Assembly (NCBI GenBank): GCA_963701435.1
Contig: CAVPAL010000004.1
Span: 124,001-188,000 of the forward strand
DNA: 64,000 nucleotides
Reading direction: 5' to 3'
From: JAACFF01 sp963701435
GTDB lineage: Bacteria; Chloroflexota; Anaerolineae; Promineifilales; Promineifilaceae
Shown: in pieces, positions 1-8,503 of the stretch
Layout: each line of letters begins with the position of its first letter
How positions within the stretch are numbered: position 1 is the first letter of the stretch
Position numbers and translations under genes: made by a program
The notes under the pieces: generated by a model
Told to the model about the DNA's origin: nothing
What the model saw: only the letters and a program-made list of their open reading frames with translations
Database searches by the model: none

Positions 1-1033
1 CAAAAAGGCGACGGCTGAACGCCTGCGCCAGAGGCGCTTCACCCAGCATCACCGGCACGATCGGCGTTGCGCTGCTGCCGGTATCAAACCCCATTTGTAA
101 CATGCCGGCCTGGAAAATTGCTGCATTTGACCAGAGCTTGTCAACCAGTTCAGATGATTCTTCTAAGATATTGATTGCTTCCAGACAGGCCGCTACATCG
201 GGCACGGTCATGGCGCTGGAGAAGAGAAACGGCCGTCCCCGCTGGCGCAGCCACTCGACAATATCGGCGCGTCCGGCGACCAGACCGCCCACAACGCCAA
301 AAGCTTTACTCAAAGTACCAATCTCAATGTCGACGCGTCCGTGCAGACCAAAATGGTCAACAATGCCGCGCCCGCCATTGCCGAGGACCCCTTCGCCATG
401 CGCGTCGTCAACCATCAGCATAATGTCATAGGTTTCAGCGACCTTAACTAATTTATCGAGCGGCGCGATGTCTCCGTCCATGCTGAAGACGCCGTCAGAA
501 ATGATCAGGCGACGGCCGTATTCAGTTGTCGCTTCAATCTGGCGCACCAGGTCATTGACGTCATTGTGAGAATAACGCACAACCTGGGCGCGGCTCAGGC
601 GGCAGCCGTCAATGATGCTGGCGTGGTTCAGCTCATCTGAAAAAATTATATCGCCACGCCCGACGATAGCAGGTATGGTCGCCAGATTGGCCGTAAAGCC
701 GCTTTGGAAAGTGATACACGCCTCCGCATTTTTGAAGGCGGCCAAACGCTCCTCCAGCGTTACGTGCAGCGACATTGTGCCGGCGATGGTGCGCACGGCT
801 CCCGGGCCGATGCCGTAGGCATCGATTCCTTTTTGGGCGGCGGCGCGCATGCGGGGATGGTTGGCCAGGCCAAGATAATTATTGGCGCAAAAATTCAGCA
901 GGGAACGGCCGTTAATCGTAACCCGCGCATCCATTGGTGAATCAATGGTGCGAATTGAATTATATAGGCCGGCAGCCTTCAAATTAGCAATTTCCTCCTG
1001 AATCCAGGCCGTTTTTTGAGAGTTGGTTTGCAT
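1..1033 (-). CDS. kbl: Glycine C-acetyltransferase / 2-amino-3-ketobutyrate CoA ligase-like PLP enzyme (C-terminus outside window)
   Basis: Alpha-oxoamine synthase family (fold type I aminotransferase) that condenses an acyl-CoA with an amino acid, here most likely glycine plus acetyl-CoA. About 344 codons are visible and the C-terminal part lies beyond the left edge. The start is ATG at 1033 with AAGGAG about 8 bases upstream. The N-terminus contains the substrate-loop region NFCANNYLGLANHP; the middle has the motifs FSDELNHASIIDG and VDDAHGEGVLG; the PLP lysine lies in GTLSKAFGVVGG. These features are typical of Kbl/BioF. The Kbl assignment rests on the N-terminal region; BioF (8-amino-7-oxononanoate synthase) is the main alternative. 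No threonine dehydrogenase gene is visible next to it. Confidence 0.85.
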   Translation of the reverse strand, partial: MQTNSQKTAWIQEEIANLKAAGLYNSIRTIDSPMDARVTINGRSLLNFCANNYLGLANHPRMRAAAQKGIDAYGIGPGAVRTIAGTMSLHVTLEERLAAFKNAEACITFQSGFTANLATIPAIVGRGDIIFSDELNHASIIDGCRLSRAQVVRYSHNDVNDLVRQIEATTEYGRRLIISDGVFSMDGDIAPLDKLVKVAETYDIMLMVDDAHGEGVLGNGGRGIVDHFGLHGRVDIEIGTLSKAFGVVGGLVAGRADIVEWLRQRGRPFLFSSAMTVPDVAACLEAINILEESSELVDKLWSNAAIFQAGMLQMGFDTGSSATPIVPVMLGEAPLAQAFSRRLF

Positions 1034-1049
1034 TTTAAAAAACTCCTTA

Positions 1050-1802
1050 CTACATGGCTGTTGGAAAATCAAAAAATTGAGTCTCCAGGCCAAATTTTTG
1101 GACCAGCAGTTCCCCCAAGGCTTTTACCCCAACGGTTTCTGTCGCATAATGACCGGCAAAGATAACATTTATCCCATAATCTGAAGCGCCCCAATAATTG
1201 GCGTGAGAAGTTTCGCCGGTCAAAAATGTATCTGCACCGTTTGCCTTCGCTTCTGCAATTCGATCCGCTCCAAAGCCGGATACAACAGCCAGACGGCGCA
1301 CATTTTTAGGCCCATATGATAGCAGTCGCGCATCCGTTTGTAACTGCTGGTTGACCTTCTGCAAGAGAGCTTCAATTGATATATTGAGATTACCGAGAAC
1401 TCCGATTTGTGTTCCTTTGGCTTCGCACCACCAACCTGTAACTTCAACCCCCAAAAGGCGCGCCAATACCGCATTGTTGCCAACTTCAGGATGTGCATCC
1501 AGCGCCAGATGTGCGGCATACAGATTGATTCCATTAGCGAGCAGCTGGCGTACTCTGGCGCCCAATGGGCCGGTAAGCGGTTCCACATTACGCCAAAAAA
1601 TACCGTGGTGCACCAGGAGCATATCGGCTTGCCACGCTGCGGCCGCCTGGATTGTTACCGGCGCAGTATCTACCGCCAGCGCCACCCGTTGGATACGGGA
1701 ATTATCTGCTTCAACCTGCAAACCCTGAGGCCCATAATCGGGAATCTGGGCGATTTGTAAATATTCATCAAGGTAGGTAAGTAATTCAGAACGATTAAGC
1801 AT
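1050..1802 (-). CDS. Nif3-like dinuclear metal-centre protein (YbgI/YqfO family)
   Basis: A Nif3/DUF34 family protein of about 250 aa, the short form without the PII-like insert. Such proteins form hexameric toroids with a two-metal site; their physiological role is unsettled, although some are called GTP cyclohydrolase 1 type 2 homologs. Visible metal-ligand motifs are LLVHHGIFW (paired His), AHLALDAHPEVGNN and, near the C-terminus, GHYATETVGVKALG with the conserved His and Glu. The longer reading frame opens with TTG at 1823, but ATG 1802 (MLNRSELLTYLDEYL) matches the usual family N-terminus. It lies 16 bp downstream of the kbl-like gene start, on the same strand, so co-transcription is likely. 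Confidence 0.88.
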   Translation of the reverse strand: MLNRSELLTYLDEYLQIAQIPDYGPQGLQVEADNSRIQRVALAVDTAPVTIQAAAAWQADMLLVHHGIFWRNVEPLTGPLGARVRQLLANGINLYAAHLALDAHPEVGNNAVLARLLGVEVTGWWCEAKGTQIGVLGNLNISIEALLQKVNQQLQTDARLLSYGPKNVRRLAVVSGFGADRIAEAKANGADTFLTGETSHANYWGASDYGINVIFAGHYATETVGVKALGELLVQKFGLETQFFDFPTAM

Positions 1803-1871
1803 ATGTTTACCAATTCTTAACAAAAACCCAATTGACTGATAACGTCTGTTTTGAGTATACTCCCGTTTGCT

Positions 1872-2393
1872 ATGAGCAGATATGGCGTCTTGAATGAGCC
1901 GGTGCTCATTCTTAATGCGAACTTTGAGCCGTTACACGTATGTAACACAAAACGCGCGTTGGGACTGGTTTTTGCTGGGAAAGCAGAGATCATTCTAAAC
2001 GGCCGTGGTGTGCTGCGCAGCAGCCGAGCGGAATACGAAGTGCCCTCGGTAATTCGCCTCGGCAAAATGATTAAACGTCCACGCCCGCGCATTTCACTTT
2101 CGAAACGTGAAGTGCTGCGTCGTGATGAGTTTACCTGTCAATATTGTGGCCGGCAAGGGCGGCATTTGACAATTGACCATATTATTCCACGCCATCGAGG
2201 TGGGCCTCATACCTGGCATAATCTCGTCGCGGCTTGCACAATGTGTAATCGGCGCAAGGGTGGAAAAGTTTTGTCGGAAGCGAATATGCAATTGCGCCGG
2301 CAGCCGTATGAACCATCTGCATCGGCTTATTACCGCTTCAGCCAACACCTAAAGAAGAATCGTGATTGGGCCCAATTTATTGAAGGTTGGTAA
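1872..2393 (+). CDS. HNH endonuclease-domain protein
   Basis: A protein of about 173 aa. The N-terminal half (residues ~5-75, beginning SRYGVLNEPVLILNANFEPL) is typical of a widespread bacterial HNH family. The C-terminal half is a zinc-bound HNH nuclease domain: the first Cys pair is in FTCQYCG, the catalytic DH is in LTIDHIIPRHRGG, and the second Cys pair and final His-equivalent region lie in HNLVAACTMCNRRKG. The open frame reaches TTG 1851, but ATG 1872 starts at the expected family N-terminus. Its biological role is unknown; members are often chromosomal single genes not linked to phage. It is divergent from the Nif3 gene and convergent with the phosphatase gene. Confidence 0.85.
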   Translation: MSRYGVLNEPVLILNANFEPLHVCNTKRALGLVFAGKAEIILNGRGVLRSSRAEYEVPSVIRLGKMIKRPRPRISLSKREVLRRDEFTCQYCGRQGRHLTIDHIIPRHRGGPHTWHNLVAACTMCNRRKGGKVLSEANMQLRRQPYEPSASAYYRFSQHLKKNRDWAQFIEGW

Positions 2394-2408
2394 TGTAAAC
2401 GCGCTCAA

Positions 2409-2885
2409 TTATTGATGGTTTGCGTTTTCCTCCGTTAAAGCAATGATCTGGTCAAGGCCGCGATCGATCAGGTCTGCCAGTTCTGCCGCCATACGTTGGT
2501 AGGCGGCGTATGAGCCTCCATACGGGTCATCAACACTGTATTCCTTTCCAACCATTTCAGAAAGTAAATAAACTTTATAGGCATTTTCAGGAAATTCGAA
2601 TCGCAGCGCTTCTGCATGACCTGTTTCCATACAGAGTACCAAATCGGCGTCTTGGAGATGTTGTGCAGTGACCATACGAGCAATATGGTTGTTAATGTCC
2701 AGTCCATATTGCTGTATGACCAGGATGCTGTTATGTGAGGCGCCGCGCTGGCGTTGGGCCCATGTACCAACTGAGCTAACGGTCCAATCAGCGCGCCCCT
2801 TTTTTTCCAGACGATCACGCAGCAAGGCTTCAGCTACAGGTGAACGACAGATATTCGCAGTACATACAAATAAGATTTCAGGCAT
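2409..2885 (-). CDS. Low-molecular-weight protein-tyrosine/arginine phosphatase
   Basis: A 158-aa cytoplasmic phosphatase of the LMW-PTP family (Wzb/YwlE type). The P-loop CX5R signature is at the extreme N-terminus as LFVCTANICRSPVAEAL, and the general-acid Asp is in VDDPYGGSY near residue 120. The length matches the family norm. Members dephosphorylate tyrosine kinases of capsule systems (Wzb) or protein arginine phosphates (YwlE). The sequence alone does not distinguish these two roles, but the window contains a large surface-polysaccharide region, which would suit Wzb-like regulation. The gene is convergent with the HNH gene, with only 15 bp between stops. Confidence 0.9.
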   Translation of the reverse strand: MPEILFVCTANICRSPVAEALLRDRLEKKGRADWTVSSVGTWAQRQRGASHNSILVIQQYGLDINNHIARMVTAQHLQDADLVLCMETGHAEALRFEFPENAYKVYLLSEMVGKEYSVDDPYGGSYAAYQRMAAELADLIDRGLDQIIALTEENANHQ

Positions 2886-2995
2886 TTTTTTGATGGTAGG
2901 TGTTTATCAGTTTAAAAACCGGGCTGCGTTTGCACGTTTACTCCAGATCATTCATCGTTTTGAAGATCGAATCAATTTTGGCCGGACTCCATTAC

Positions 2996-3562
2996 CTAAT
3001 CAAATTCAGGTTGGAGGATTCCATAATTATTGTCACGCCGTTTATAAACTACATTGATGGCTTCTTCCTCTGCATTGAAGAAGACATAAAAGTCGTGACC
3101 TAATAATTCCATTTGGTCAATGGCCTCTTCTGGCGCCATTGGATGAAGGGCAAAGCGTTTTGTGCGGACAATGATTTGCTCATCCTCGAGATCTATCTCA
3201 TCAATCGGCAGCGGCTCACCCAAATCGAGCTCCTCGGTAGCGGATGCGCCGCGATATTTACGTTTACGTTTGCCACGATACCGTTCAATTTGTTTATATA
3301 GTTTATTGATTACTGCATCAATGGCGGCAAACATGTCGTTATTGCGTTCCTCCGCACGCAGGATTGTGCCGCGATTGTCTCGAATGGTTATTTGTGCAAC
3401 TTGCCGCTCCACGGAGCTCCGCGTATTTTCAGTAGAAAGATCAACGCGGATGGAGTTGAGTTTGGGCATATAGCGGTCAAGTTTAGCAGTTTTCTTTTCG
3501 ACATAGTTCTGCAATCGTGGGGTCACTTCCATATTGTGGCCATGGATTGTCAGTTCCATCAT
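2996..3562 (-). CDS. hpf: Ribosome hibernation promoting factor, long form
   Basis: Long HPF (RaiA/YvyD type) of 188 aa that binds the 30S decoding region and drives 100S dimers in stationary phase. Residues 1-100 form the S30AE/HPF N-terminal domain (MELTIHGHNMEVTPRL, then KLDRYMPKLNSIRVDLS). A basic linker (YRGKRKRKYRG) follows. The C-terminal dimerisation domain contains RTKRFALHPMAPEEAI and GHDFYVFFNAEEEAINVVY. Start ATG 3562 has AAGGAG five bases upstream; the second ATG (3559) is equally plausible. It is followed on the same strand by the LMW phosphatase gene after about 110 bp in which nothing else was recognised. Confidence 0.95.
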   Translation of the reverse strand: MMELTIHGHNMEVTPRLQNYVEKKTAKLDRYMPKLNSIRVDLSTENTRSSVERQVAQITIRDNRGTILRAEERNNDMFAAIDAVINKLYKQIERYRGKRKRKYRGASATEELDLGEPLPIDEIDLEDEQIIVRTKRFALHPMAPEEAIDQMELLGHDFYVFFNAEEEAINVVYKRRDNNYGILQPEFD

Positions 3563-3608
3563 CTCGTCTCCTTGTTATGAATTGAAAAGTAATAATATTA
3601 TCCCTGTT

Positions 3609-4325
3609 CTATGCGGTCTGCGCCACACAGTAACCAGAAACGGTGACAGCACCAACGGCAAACAGCGCTTGAGCAGCTGCTGACATGGTTGATCCGGTTG
3701 TATAAACATCGTCAATTAAATAGATGTGCTGGCCTGTAACCTGGGACGCTTGTGCCTCAAAAGCATCTTTGACATTTGCCAGACGCTCGACCGCGCTGAG
3801 ACCCACTTGGGGGGTGGTATGTCTGGTGCGCTTCAGGGCTGTTGTATTCACCGGTAGTTGTAAATTTTGACCCAAATATTGCGCCAGTTGGGCCGATTGA
3901 TTAAAACCACGTTTCTTTAGTCGCCTGGGATGTAACGGTATTGGGATTATTATACCATAAGATTGTTGATTTACGGGCCAAGATTCAAGCATGATTTGGG
4001 CCAATGGTTTTGCCAGTGCAAAGTAGCCATTATATTTGAATTTATGAATGATGCTTGTAATTGGTTCAACGAAGAGCAGGGGGGCGTGAATATGTTGGAG
4101 CTGCAACGGCCGTTCCCGGCATAGTTTGCATTGGTTATTAGAAGCTCGTAAGGGGCGCCCACATTTTTCACACACCGGTTGAGGTACACGCGGAAATTTT
4201 TGGCAGCACTCCGCACATAAAATGGCGCCAACTTGTTTGCACTGAATGCAAGTTGGTGGAAATACAAAATCTAACATGCCGCGCACCATTTGTCTGGCGC
4301 GCAGTCTGGTGACGACTGTTTCCAT
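3609..4325 (-). CDS. comF: ComF family phosphoribosyltransferase-like protein
   Basis: A 238-aa ComF/GntX family protein. The N-terminus carries a double-zinc-ribbon-like region with CxxC pairs (PTCIQCKQ, LCAECC, CEKCGRPL, CKLCRERP). The C-terminal PRTase fold includes IIPIPLHPRRLKKRGFNQS and the PRPP-binding loop IYLIDDVYTTGSTMSAAA. In competent bacteria ComF assists DNA uptake downstream of the ComEC pore. It lies 17 bp downstream of the CpaF-like ATPase stop, so the two are probably co-transcribed with the Flp pilin, an arrangement compatible with, but not proof of, pilus-linked DNA uptake. Confidence 0.88.
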   Translation of the reverse strand: METVVTRLRARQMVRGMLDFVFPPTCIQCKQVGAILCAECCQKFPRVPQPVCEKCGRPLRASNNQCKLCRERPLQLQHIHAPLLFVEPITSIIHKFKYNGYFALAKPLAQIMLESWPVNQQSYGIIIPIPLHPRRLKKRGFNQSAQLAQYLGQNLQLPVNTTALKRTRHTTPQVGLSAVERLANVKDAFEAQASQVTGQHIYLIDDVYTTGSTMSAAAQALFAVGAVTVSGYCVAQTA

Positions 4326-4342
4326 TTATTACCTGACGCTGC

Positions 4343-5725
4343 TTAACGCCGCGAGCGTTGTGATCCGATGCCAAAAATCGCTGGCGGCAGTAAATATCCG
4401 GCGTCGCGTAATTTCCACATAAATTTCGGGCGTAATCCAGTAGGCTCTAAACGGCCGTTGACAATTCCATTTTCCAGCCCGGTTTGTTCAAAGTGAAAAA
4501 TTTCGGCCGTTGATATTACATTTCCTTCTACCGACAGAACTTCACTGATTGCCATTACCCGACGTGAACCATCACGCAAACGCTCCTGGTGAATGATCAG
4601 ATCAATTGCGCCTGCGATTTGTTCTTTGAGTACAGGTTGGGGAGCCTTGGCGCCGCCAATCAAAGCCAGGGTCTCCATCCGGTTCAAGGCATCGCGCGTG
4701 CTGGTTGCAAATAAAGTACACATGCTGCCGTCATGCCCCATGTGCATGGCATGAAGCAAAGCTAACGTTTCTTCACCGCGTAATTCACCAATAATCAGGC
4801 GATCCGGCCGCATGCGCAGCGCGTTCATTACAAGATCATGTTTACTTATGCTTTGTTCTTCACCCGTAAATATATCTTGCGATTCTAGCCGTACCACATG
4901 TGGCTGGGTTAGTCGCAGTTCAGCCGCCTCTTCAATTGTAAGAATTCGTTCCTGTTCCGGTATAAACCCGCAAAGAATATTTAATAAGGTTGTTCGCCCG
5001 GAATCGATGTTGCCGGAGACAAGAATATTTAATTTCCCGCTGACGCAAGCTTGTAAAAATTGTACGATTTCGGGCGTTAATGTGTTGTTTTGCAACAATT
5101 TTTCAACTGTGAAAGGAATGCGGCTGAAGCGGTGTATGGTGAGGGTTGGCCCATTTAGAGCTACTGGCGGGATTATGGCATTGATATGCGAGCCATCTTG
5201 CAGCCGCGCACTGACAACAGGCGTTTGCGGATTGATTTTTTTGCCCAATGGAGCCAAAATGCGGTGAATGGTGCGCAGTACATGCGCATCATCTTCAAAA
5301 ACAATATCTGTTCTCTCAAGCTGGCCGAAACGCTCAATGAACACATGTTTGGGTCCATTGACCATAATTTGAGTCACATCATCCATGCTAAGGAATCGTT
5401 CTAACGGGCCGAAACCGAGCATTTCTGCAACAATGTCTTCAAAGAGGCTGCGCCGTTCAATACGCGTTAGTACAATGTTTTCTTCGGCCAGAATTGCGTC
5501 GAACTGCATTTGCAGCAATGTTCGCGCTTCTGCTAAATGGTGCGTATTTAATTGCGGCCCGATTTCCTGATTTAGCCGTCGCAGGAGCTGAACTTTTAAA
5601 TCAGCGTATGCATCTCGTGCGCGCGGCGCTGGTGAAGCGCGTTTGATGCGCAAATCTTGGAGCTTTGACAACTCCGCTGCCTCTTCATGTTTAGTGGGTT
5701 TTTGGGGCGGATGTGAAATAGTCAC
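4343..5725 (-). CDS. Divergent CpaF/TadA-type pilus assembly ATPase with altered Walker A
   Basis: Type II/IV secretion ATPase of 460 aa, CpaF subfamily. It has the expected N-terminal helical region (residues ~40-130), the stretch MLGFGPLERFLSMDDVTQIMVNG, the Asp box (ILTIEEAAELRLTQPHVVRLE) and the Walker B/C-terminal region (LRMRPDRLIIGELRGEE). Two key sites differ from the family norm. The P-loop reads GNIDSGRTT, with Arg (CGA) in place of the invariant Lys. The usual HANS-type histidine segment reads TLFATSTRDAL. Start is GTG 5725. The upstream Flp pilin gene and downstream comF lie on the same strand. The protein may still bind nucleotide weakly, may be a non-catalytic subunit, or may work with a second CpaF elsewhere. 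Confidence 0.87.
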   Translation of the reverse strand: MTISHPPQKPTKHEEAAELSKLQDLRIKRASPAPRARDAYADLKVQLLRRLNQEIGPQLNTHHLAEARTLLQMQFDAILAEENIVLTRIERRSLFEDIVAEMLGFGPLERFLSMDDVTQIMVNGPKHVFIERFGQLERTDIVFEDDAHVLRTIHRILAPLGKKINPQTPVVSARLQDGSHINAIIPPVALNGPTLTIHRFSRIPFTVEKLLQNNTLTPEIVQFLQACVSGKLNILVSGNIDSGRTTLLNILCGFIPEQERILTIEEAAELRLTQPHVVRLESQDIFTGEEQSISKHDLVMNALRMRPDRLIIGELRGEETLALLHAMHMGHDGSMCTLFATSTRDALNRMETLALIGGAKAPQPVLKEQIAGAIDLIIHQERLRDGSRRVMAISEVLSVEGNVISTAEIFHFEQTGLENGIVNGRLEPTGLRPKFMWKLRDAGYLLPPAIFGIGSQRSRR

Positions 5726-5744
5726 TTAAGCTTACCAGCTAACG

Positions 5745-5897
5745 TCAGGTGGTACAGAAAAGACTAATATATGGACACAGTCGTTCGCTGATTTCTGGCC
5801 CTAACAAGGTTAAGATGGCGATTACCACAACTGCGACCAGAATGAGAACCAACGCATACTCAACTAAACCTTGACCCTTTTCACTAAAAAAGGACAT
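5745..5897 (-). CDS. Flp-family type IVb pilin
   Basis: A 50-aa prepilin, too short for routine ORF calling. It starts at ATG 5897 behind a perfect AGGAGG about 5 bases upstream. The sequence has the hallmark SEKGQGLVEYALVLIL: a Gly for prepilin-peptidase cleavage, Glu5 and Tyr6, then a hydrophobic helix to about residue 33, and a short tail (GPEISERLCPYIS) with two cysteines. Flp pilins are assembled by the CpaF/Tad system, and the next gene downstream encodes a CpaF-like ATPase, 19 bp away. No prepilin peptidase (CpaA), secretin (CpaC) or TadB/C gene is visible in the window. Confidence 0.9.
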   Translation of the reverse strand: MSFFSEKGQGLVEYALVLILVAVVVIAILTLLGPEISERLCPYISLFCTT

Positions 5898-5923
5898 GGA
5901 CGCCTCCTACAAGTAAGTTCTAA

Positions 5924-6628
5924 TTAATTGTTATCTAACCGTACCCAGCCATGTTGTAGGGCGTAAACGGCTGCCTGAGTTCGATCATCTACACGCAGTT
6001 TGCGTAAGATTGCAGTCATATGATTCTTGACGGTTTGATGACTTATCCCTAAATAGTGTGCGATTTCTTTGTTGCTGGAGCCTTTGGTGACTAATTCAAG
6101 GATTTCCATTTCTCTGGGAGAAAGCGGAATGAGCTGGCTGTTTTTACGGCCGTATCGGTTTAGACGTTCTTCCATCCACTCAGCCAGTTCCATTTCATCC
6201 ATCACTTTGTCATTGACAACGTATTGATCATTGGCGGCTTCAATAACCGTATGCATCAAAGCTTCAGGCGGGATATCTTTGGAACAATAGGCAGAGGCGC
6301 CGGCGCGTATAGCATGAAAAACCTGTTCTTTGTCATCATAGCCGGTTATCATAACAATTTTTACGGCTGGCAACAGAGATTTCAGCTTTTGGGTGACCTG
6401 GAGTCCATTCGCAGATGGCAGGTTAATATCCATCAGGACGACATCAGGTTGATTGGCACTGGCTCGTTCAATCGCAACATTGCCATCAGCCGCTTCTCCA
6501 ATAACAACAAAACGATCGTCCGTCTCAAATAGATCACGCAATCCCTGCCGAAAAACAGGATGGTCATCGACGATAAGCAATTTAATTGGTTTAGTCATGG
6601 TTCTATTATGATCGATTATTCTTTCCAT
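5924..6628 (-). CDS. NarL/LuxR-family two-component response regulator
   Basis: A 234-aa response regulator. The receiver domain (residues ~15-130) has the acidic pair in LLIVDDHPVFRQGL, the phospho-acceptor Asp in VVLMDINLPSANG and the switch Lys in YCSKDIPPEAL. The C-terminal LuxR-type helix-turn-helix is LSPREMEILELVTKGSSNKEIA followed by GISHQTVKNHMTAIL. ATG 6598 (MTKPIKLLIVDD) is an alternative start that gives a more usual N-terminus; neither start has a strong Shine-Dalgarno. No sensor kinase is adjacent. Its position directly upstream of the Flp pilin gene on the same strand (26 bp) suggests it is in, or controls, that pilus locus. Confidence 0.92.
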   Translation of the reverse strand: MERIIDHNRTMTKPIKLLIVDDHPVFRQGLRDLFETDDRFVVIGEAADGNVAIERASANQPDVVLMDINLPSANGLQVTQKLKSLLPAVKIVMITGYDDKEQVFHAIRAGASAYCSKDIPPEALMHTVIEAANDQYVVNDKVMDEMELAEWMEERLNRYGRKNSQLIPLSPREMEILELVTKGSSNKEIAHYLGISHQTVKNHMTAILRKLRVDDRTQAAVYALQHGWVRLDNN

Positions 6629-6677
6629 TTTTGTTAACGTCTTTGCCTTGTTTGTCGTAAAATGTTAGCAACTTGTC

Positions 6678-6787
6678 AGGTAATTCCCAGAAAGTTTTGA
6701 ATTCCTGCGAAACAAAATCTGGGAATTCCTCAAGGAAACCGCGAATTGACTATGGTGTTACTTCAAAATACTTTTCGCAGTTTACCT
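6678..6787 (+). repeat. Dispersed double-hairpin element, copy 1 (forward)
   Basis: A 110-bp copy of the dispersed element. It opens AGGTAATTCCCAG and closes with TTCGCAGTTTACCT. The first inverted repeat pairs AATTCCCAGA with TCTGGGAATT; the bases CCTCAAGG link to the second, which pairs GAAACCGCGAA with TTCGCAGTTT. It occupies most of the gap upstream of the response-regulator gene and downstream of the methyltransferase gene. Confidence 0.85.
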
Positions 6788-6818
6788 GAATTGAATTTCA
6801 GTATACCATGAAAATAAT

Positions 6819-7733
6819 TTACTCACCATTTGGCCGGCGAGCAAAAATTGTAAACAGGTCGCCAAAATTGACGGGAACGGCCGTTTCCCGCCAGTTGAAT
6901 CCGGTAACAAGTTTGTCGGTTAGTTGACCTAATTTTGGTGAAATGCCTTCAATGCGTGTAGCCAGGTATCCCATTCGCAAATAACGGCCCTGGGCGCCGC
7001 ACCAAACCACTTCAAACCCAGCTTTTTCCAACAATGCGCTTAAAGTGTTTTGACTAAAATAATATAAGTGCATATCCATCAGCCAGGGCCAGCGCGGCCC
7101 CATGATGCGTGCAGTCAAACTGTCGATATCCATTGTATGAACGGCCAGCCATCCGCCTGGTTTGAGCAAATGGAATGCATTGGTCAGTTCGCCTCTGGGG
7201 TCGGCGACATGTTCGATGACATCCCACATGGTCACTGCATCGAACTGCATTCCCTGTAATTCAGCGGCGTTTTGGGTGCCTTGAATGACATTGAGTCCTT
7301 GTTTTTGCGCTTCGGCTGCGGCCCAATCGGATGGTTCTGCGCCCCATGCATTCCAGCCCGCTTCCGAGGCGACCTGAACAAACACGCCGATATAAGCGCC
7401 GACGTCTAATAAGGAACGGCCGTTTCCCGGCCCGCTCCACTTTTCTAACGCCTGCAAATGTTTTTTGAAGGTAAGTTCGCGCCCTTCACGTTCCGCTACG
7501 TAGGTCTCGTCAGTAACGGCCGTGTATGCTGAAATTAATTCCTGCGGCGACCAGCGTGGATTGGCATAGACCAGACCACAATCACGGCACTTTACAATTT
7601 GGGCATGGCTGCCATACCCGGGGTTCGTACACCGGAACGCTTCCACATCCGGCGAGTTGTTTTTGGTTAACGTGGCCGCAAAAAGAACATCCCAATTATC
7701 TGCGCCACACAAATTACAATGGACTGAAATCAT
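6819..7733 (-). CDS. Class I SAM-dependent methyltransferase with N-terminal zinc-ribbon
   Basis: A 304-aa methyltransferase. Residues 1-60 have two CxxC-type pairs (VHCNLCGADNW and VKCRDCGLVYANPRW) typical of sugar or small-molecule methyltransferases of the Methyltransf_23 type. The SAM-binding glycine motif is LLDVGAYIGVFVQVA, motif II contains the acidic residue in WGAEPSD, and motif IV is AVTMWDVIEHVADP. It overlaps the upstream sugar-transferase gene by one base, indicating translational coupling. The substrate is unknown; the neighbour suggests a glycolipid or polysaccharide modification. Confidence 0.88.
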   Translation of the reverse strand: MISVHCNLCGADNWDVLFAATLTKNNSPDVEAFRCTNPGYGSHAQIVKCRDCGLVYANPRWSPQELISAYTAVTDETYVAEREGRELTFKKHLQALEKWSGPGNGRSLLDVGAYIGVFVQVASEAGWNAWGAEPSDWAAAEAQKQGLNVIQGTQNAAELQGMQFDAVTMWDVIEHVADPRGELTNAFHLLKPGGWLAVHTMDIDSLTARIMGPRWPWLMDMHLYYFSQNTLSALLEKAGFEVVWCGAQGRYLRMGYLATRIEGISPKLGQLTDKLVTGFNWRETAVPVNFGDLFTIFARRPNGE

Positions 7734-8503
7734 CAGGAAACAGGAATTACGGGTCGGCGCGGCTCTCTACCACGTAAGCGGCGTAAAAAGAGACGAAAAA
7801 CTGTATATTGAGCTTTGAAAACTTCCTGGCGCGAAATTTTTGTTGCGCCTTTGCGCCGATCTTCAAAAATAATGGGAACTTCACCAATTTGCCAGCCGCG
7901 CCGCTGGCACATGAAAAGCATTTCGACCAGAAATGAGTAACCGCTGGAAAAAATCTGATCCAAAGGAATGCATTCTAACACTTCGCGGCGATAGAGACGA
8001 AAACCGGCCGTTGTATCGCGAGCCTTCAAACCCAGCAGCGTGCGTGCAACCCAGTTGGCAATTTTGCTCAGCCAGATGCGTTTCCAGGTACAATTACGAG
8101 AGCCGCCGCCGGAAACATAGCGTGAGCCGATTACCACATGTTTGAGACGACTCAGATCGATCATGGCGGGAATATAGCTGGGATTGTGGGAAAAATCGGC
8201 GTCCATGGTCATAATTCGTTGGGCGTTGAGCGCTTCTAACGCCATTTTAAATCCTGCAATATAGGCTGTGCCTAAGCCCAATTTTCCAGGGCGATGGACG
8301 ATATAAACCCGGCCCGGATAATTTTCGGCCCATTGGTCGGCTAATAAACCCGTGCCGTCAGGTGAATTGTCATCAACGACGATTACACCCACATTCACCG
8401 GCAGTTGTAGCAGTTGGGTTACCAAATCAGACAGATTATCCGCCTCGTTGTAGGTCGGAACGATTACAAATGTTTCTACAGAGTCCATGTCATTCGCCTT
8501 CAT
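7733..8503 (-). CDS. Polyprenol-monophosphate mannose synthase-like GT2 glycosyltransferase
   Basis: A 256-aa GT2 enzyme of the DPM1/Ppm1 type, transferring a sugar from a nucleotide donor to polyprenyl phosphate. Diagnostic motifs are FVIVPTYNEADNL, the donor-binding VVDDNSPDGTG, the LGLGTAYIAGFKMAL segment, MDADFSHNP (the DxD motif) and GYSFLVEMLFMCQRRGW in the C-terminal half. There is no C-terminal transmembrane GtrA-like domain. It is the first gene of a two-gene unit with the methyltransferase. Such polyprenol-linked sugars feed GT-C membrane glycosyltransferases, of which candidates are encoded at 15943-17622 and 23498-25660. Confidence 0.9.
   Translation of the reverse strand: MKANDMDSVETFVIVPTYNEADNLSDLVTQLLQLPVNVGVIVVDDNSPDGTGLLADQWAENYPGRVYIVHRPGKLGLGTAYIAGFKMALEALNAQRIMTMDADFSHNPSYIPAMIDLSRLKHVVIGSRYVSGGGSRNCTWKRIWLSKIANWVARTLLGLKARDTTAGFRLYRREVLECIPLDQIFSSGYSFLVEMLFMCQRRGWQIGEVPIIFEDRRKGATKISRQEVFKAQYTVFRLFLRRLRGREPRRPVIPVS

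Noticed and set aside
3971..4267. Frame of 98 codons antisense-shifted within comF
   Set aside because: It is an alternative frame of the comF gene, which has clear zinc-ribbon and PRPP motifs.
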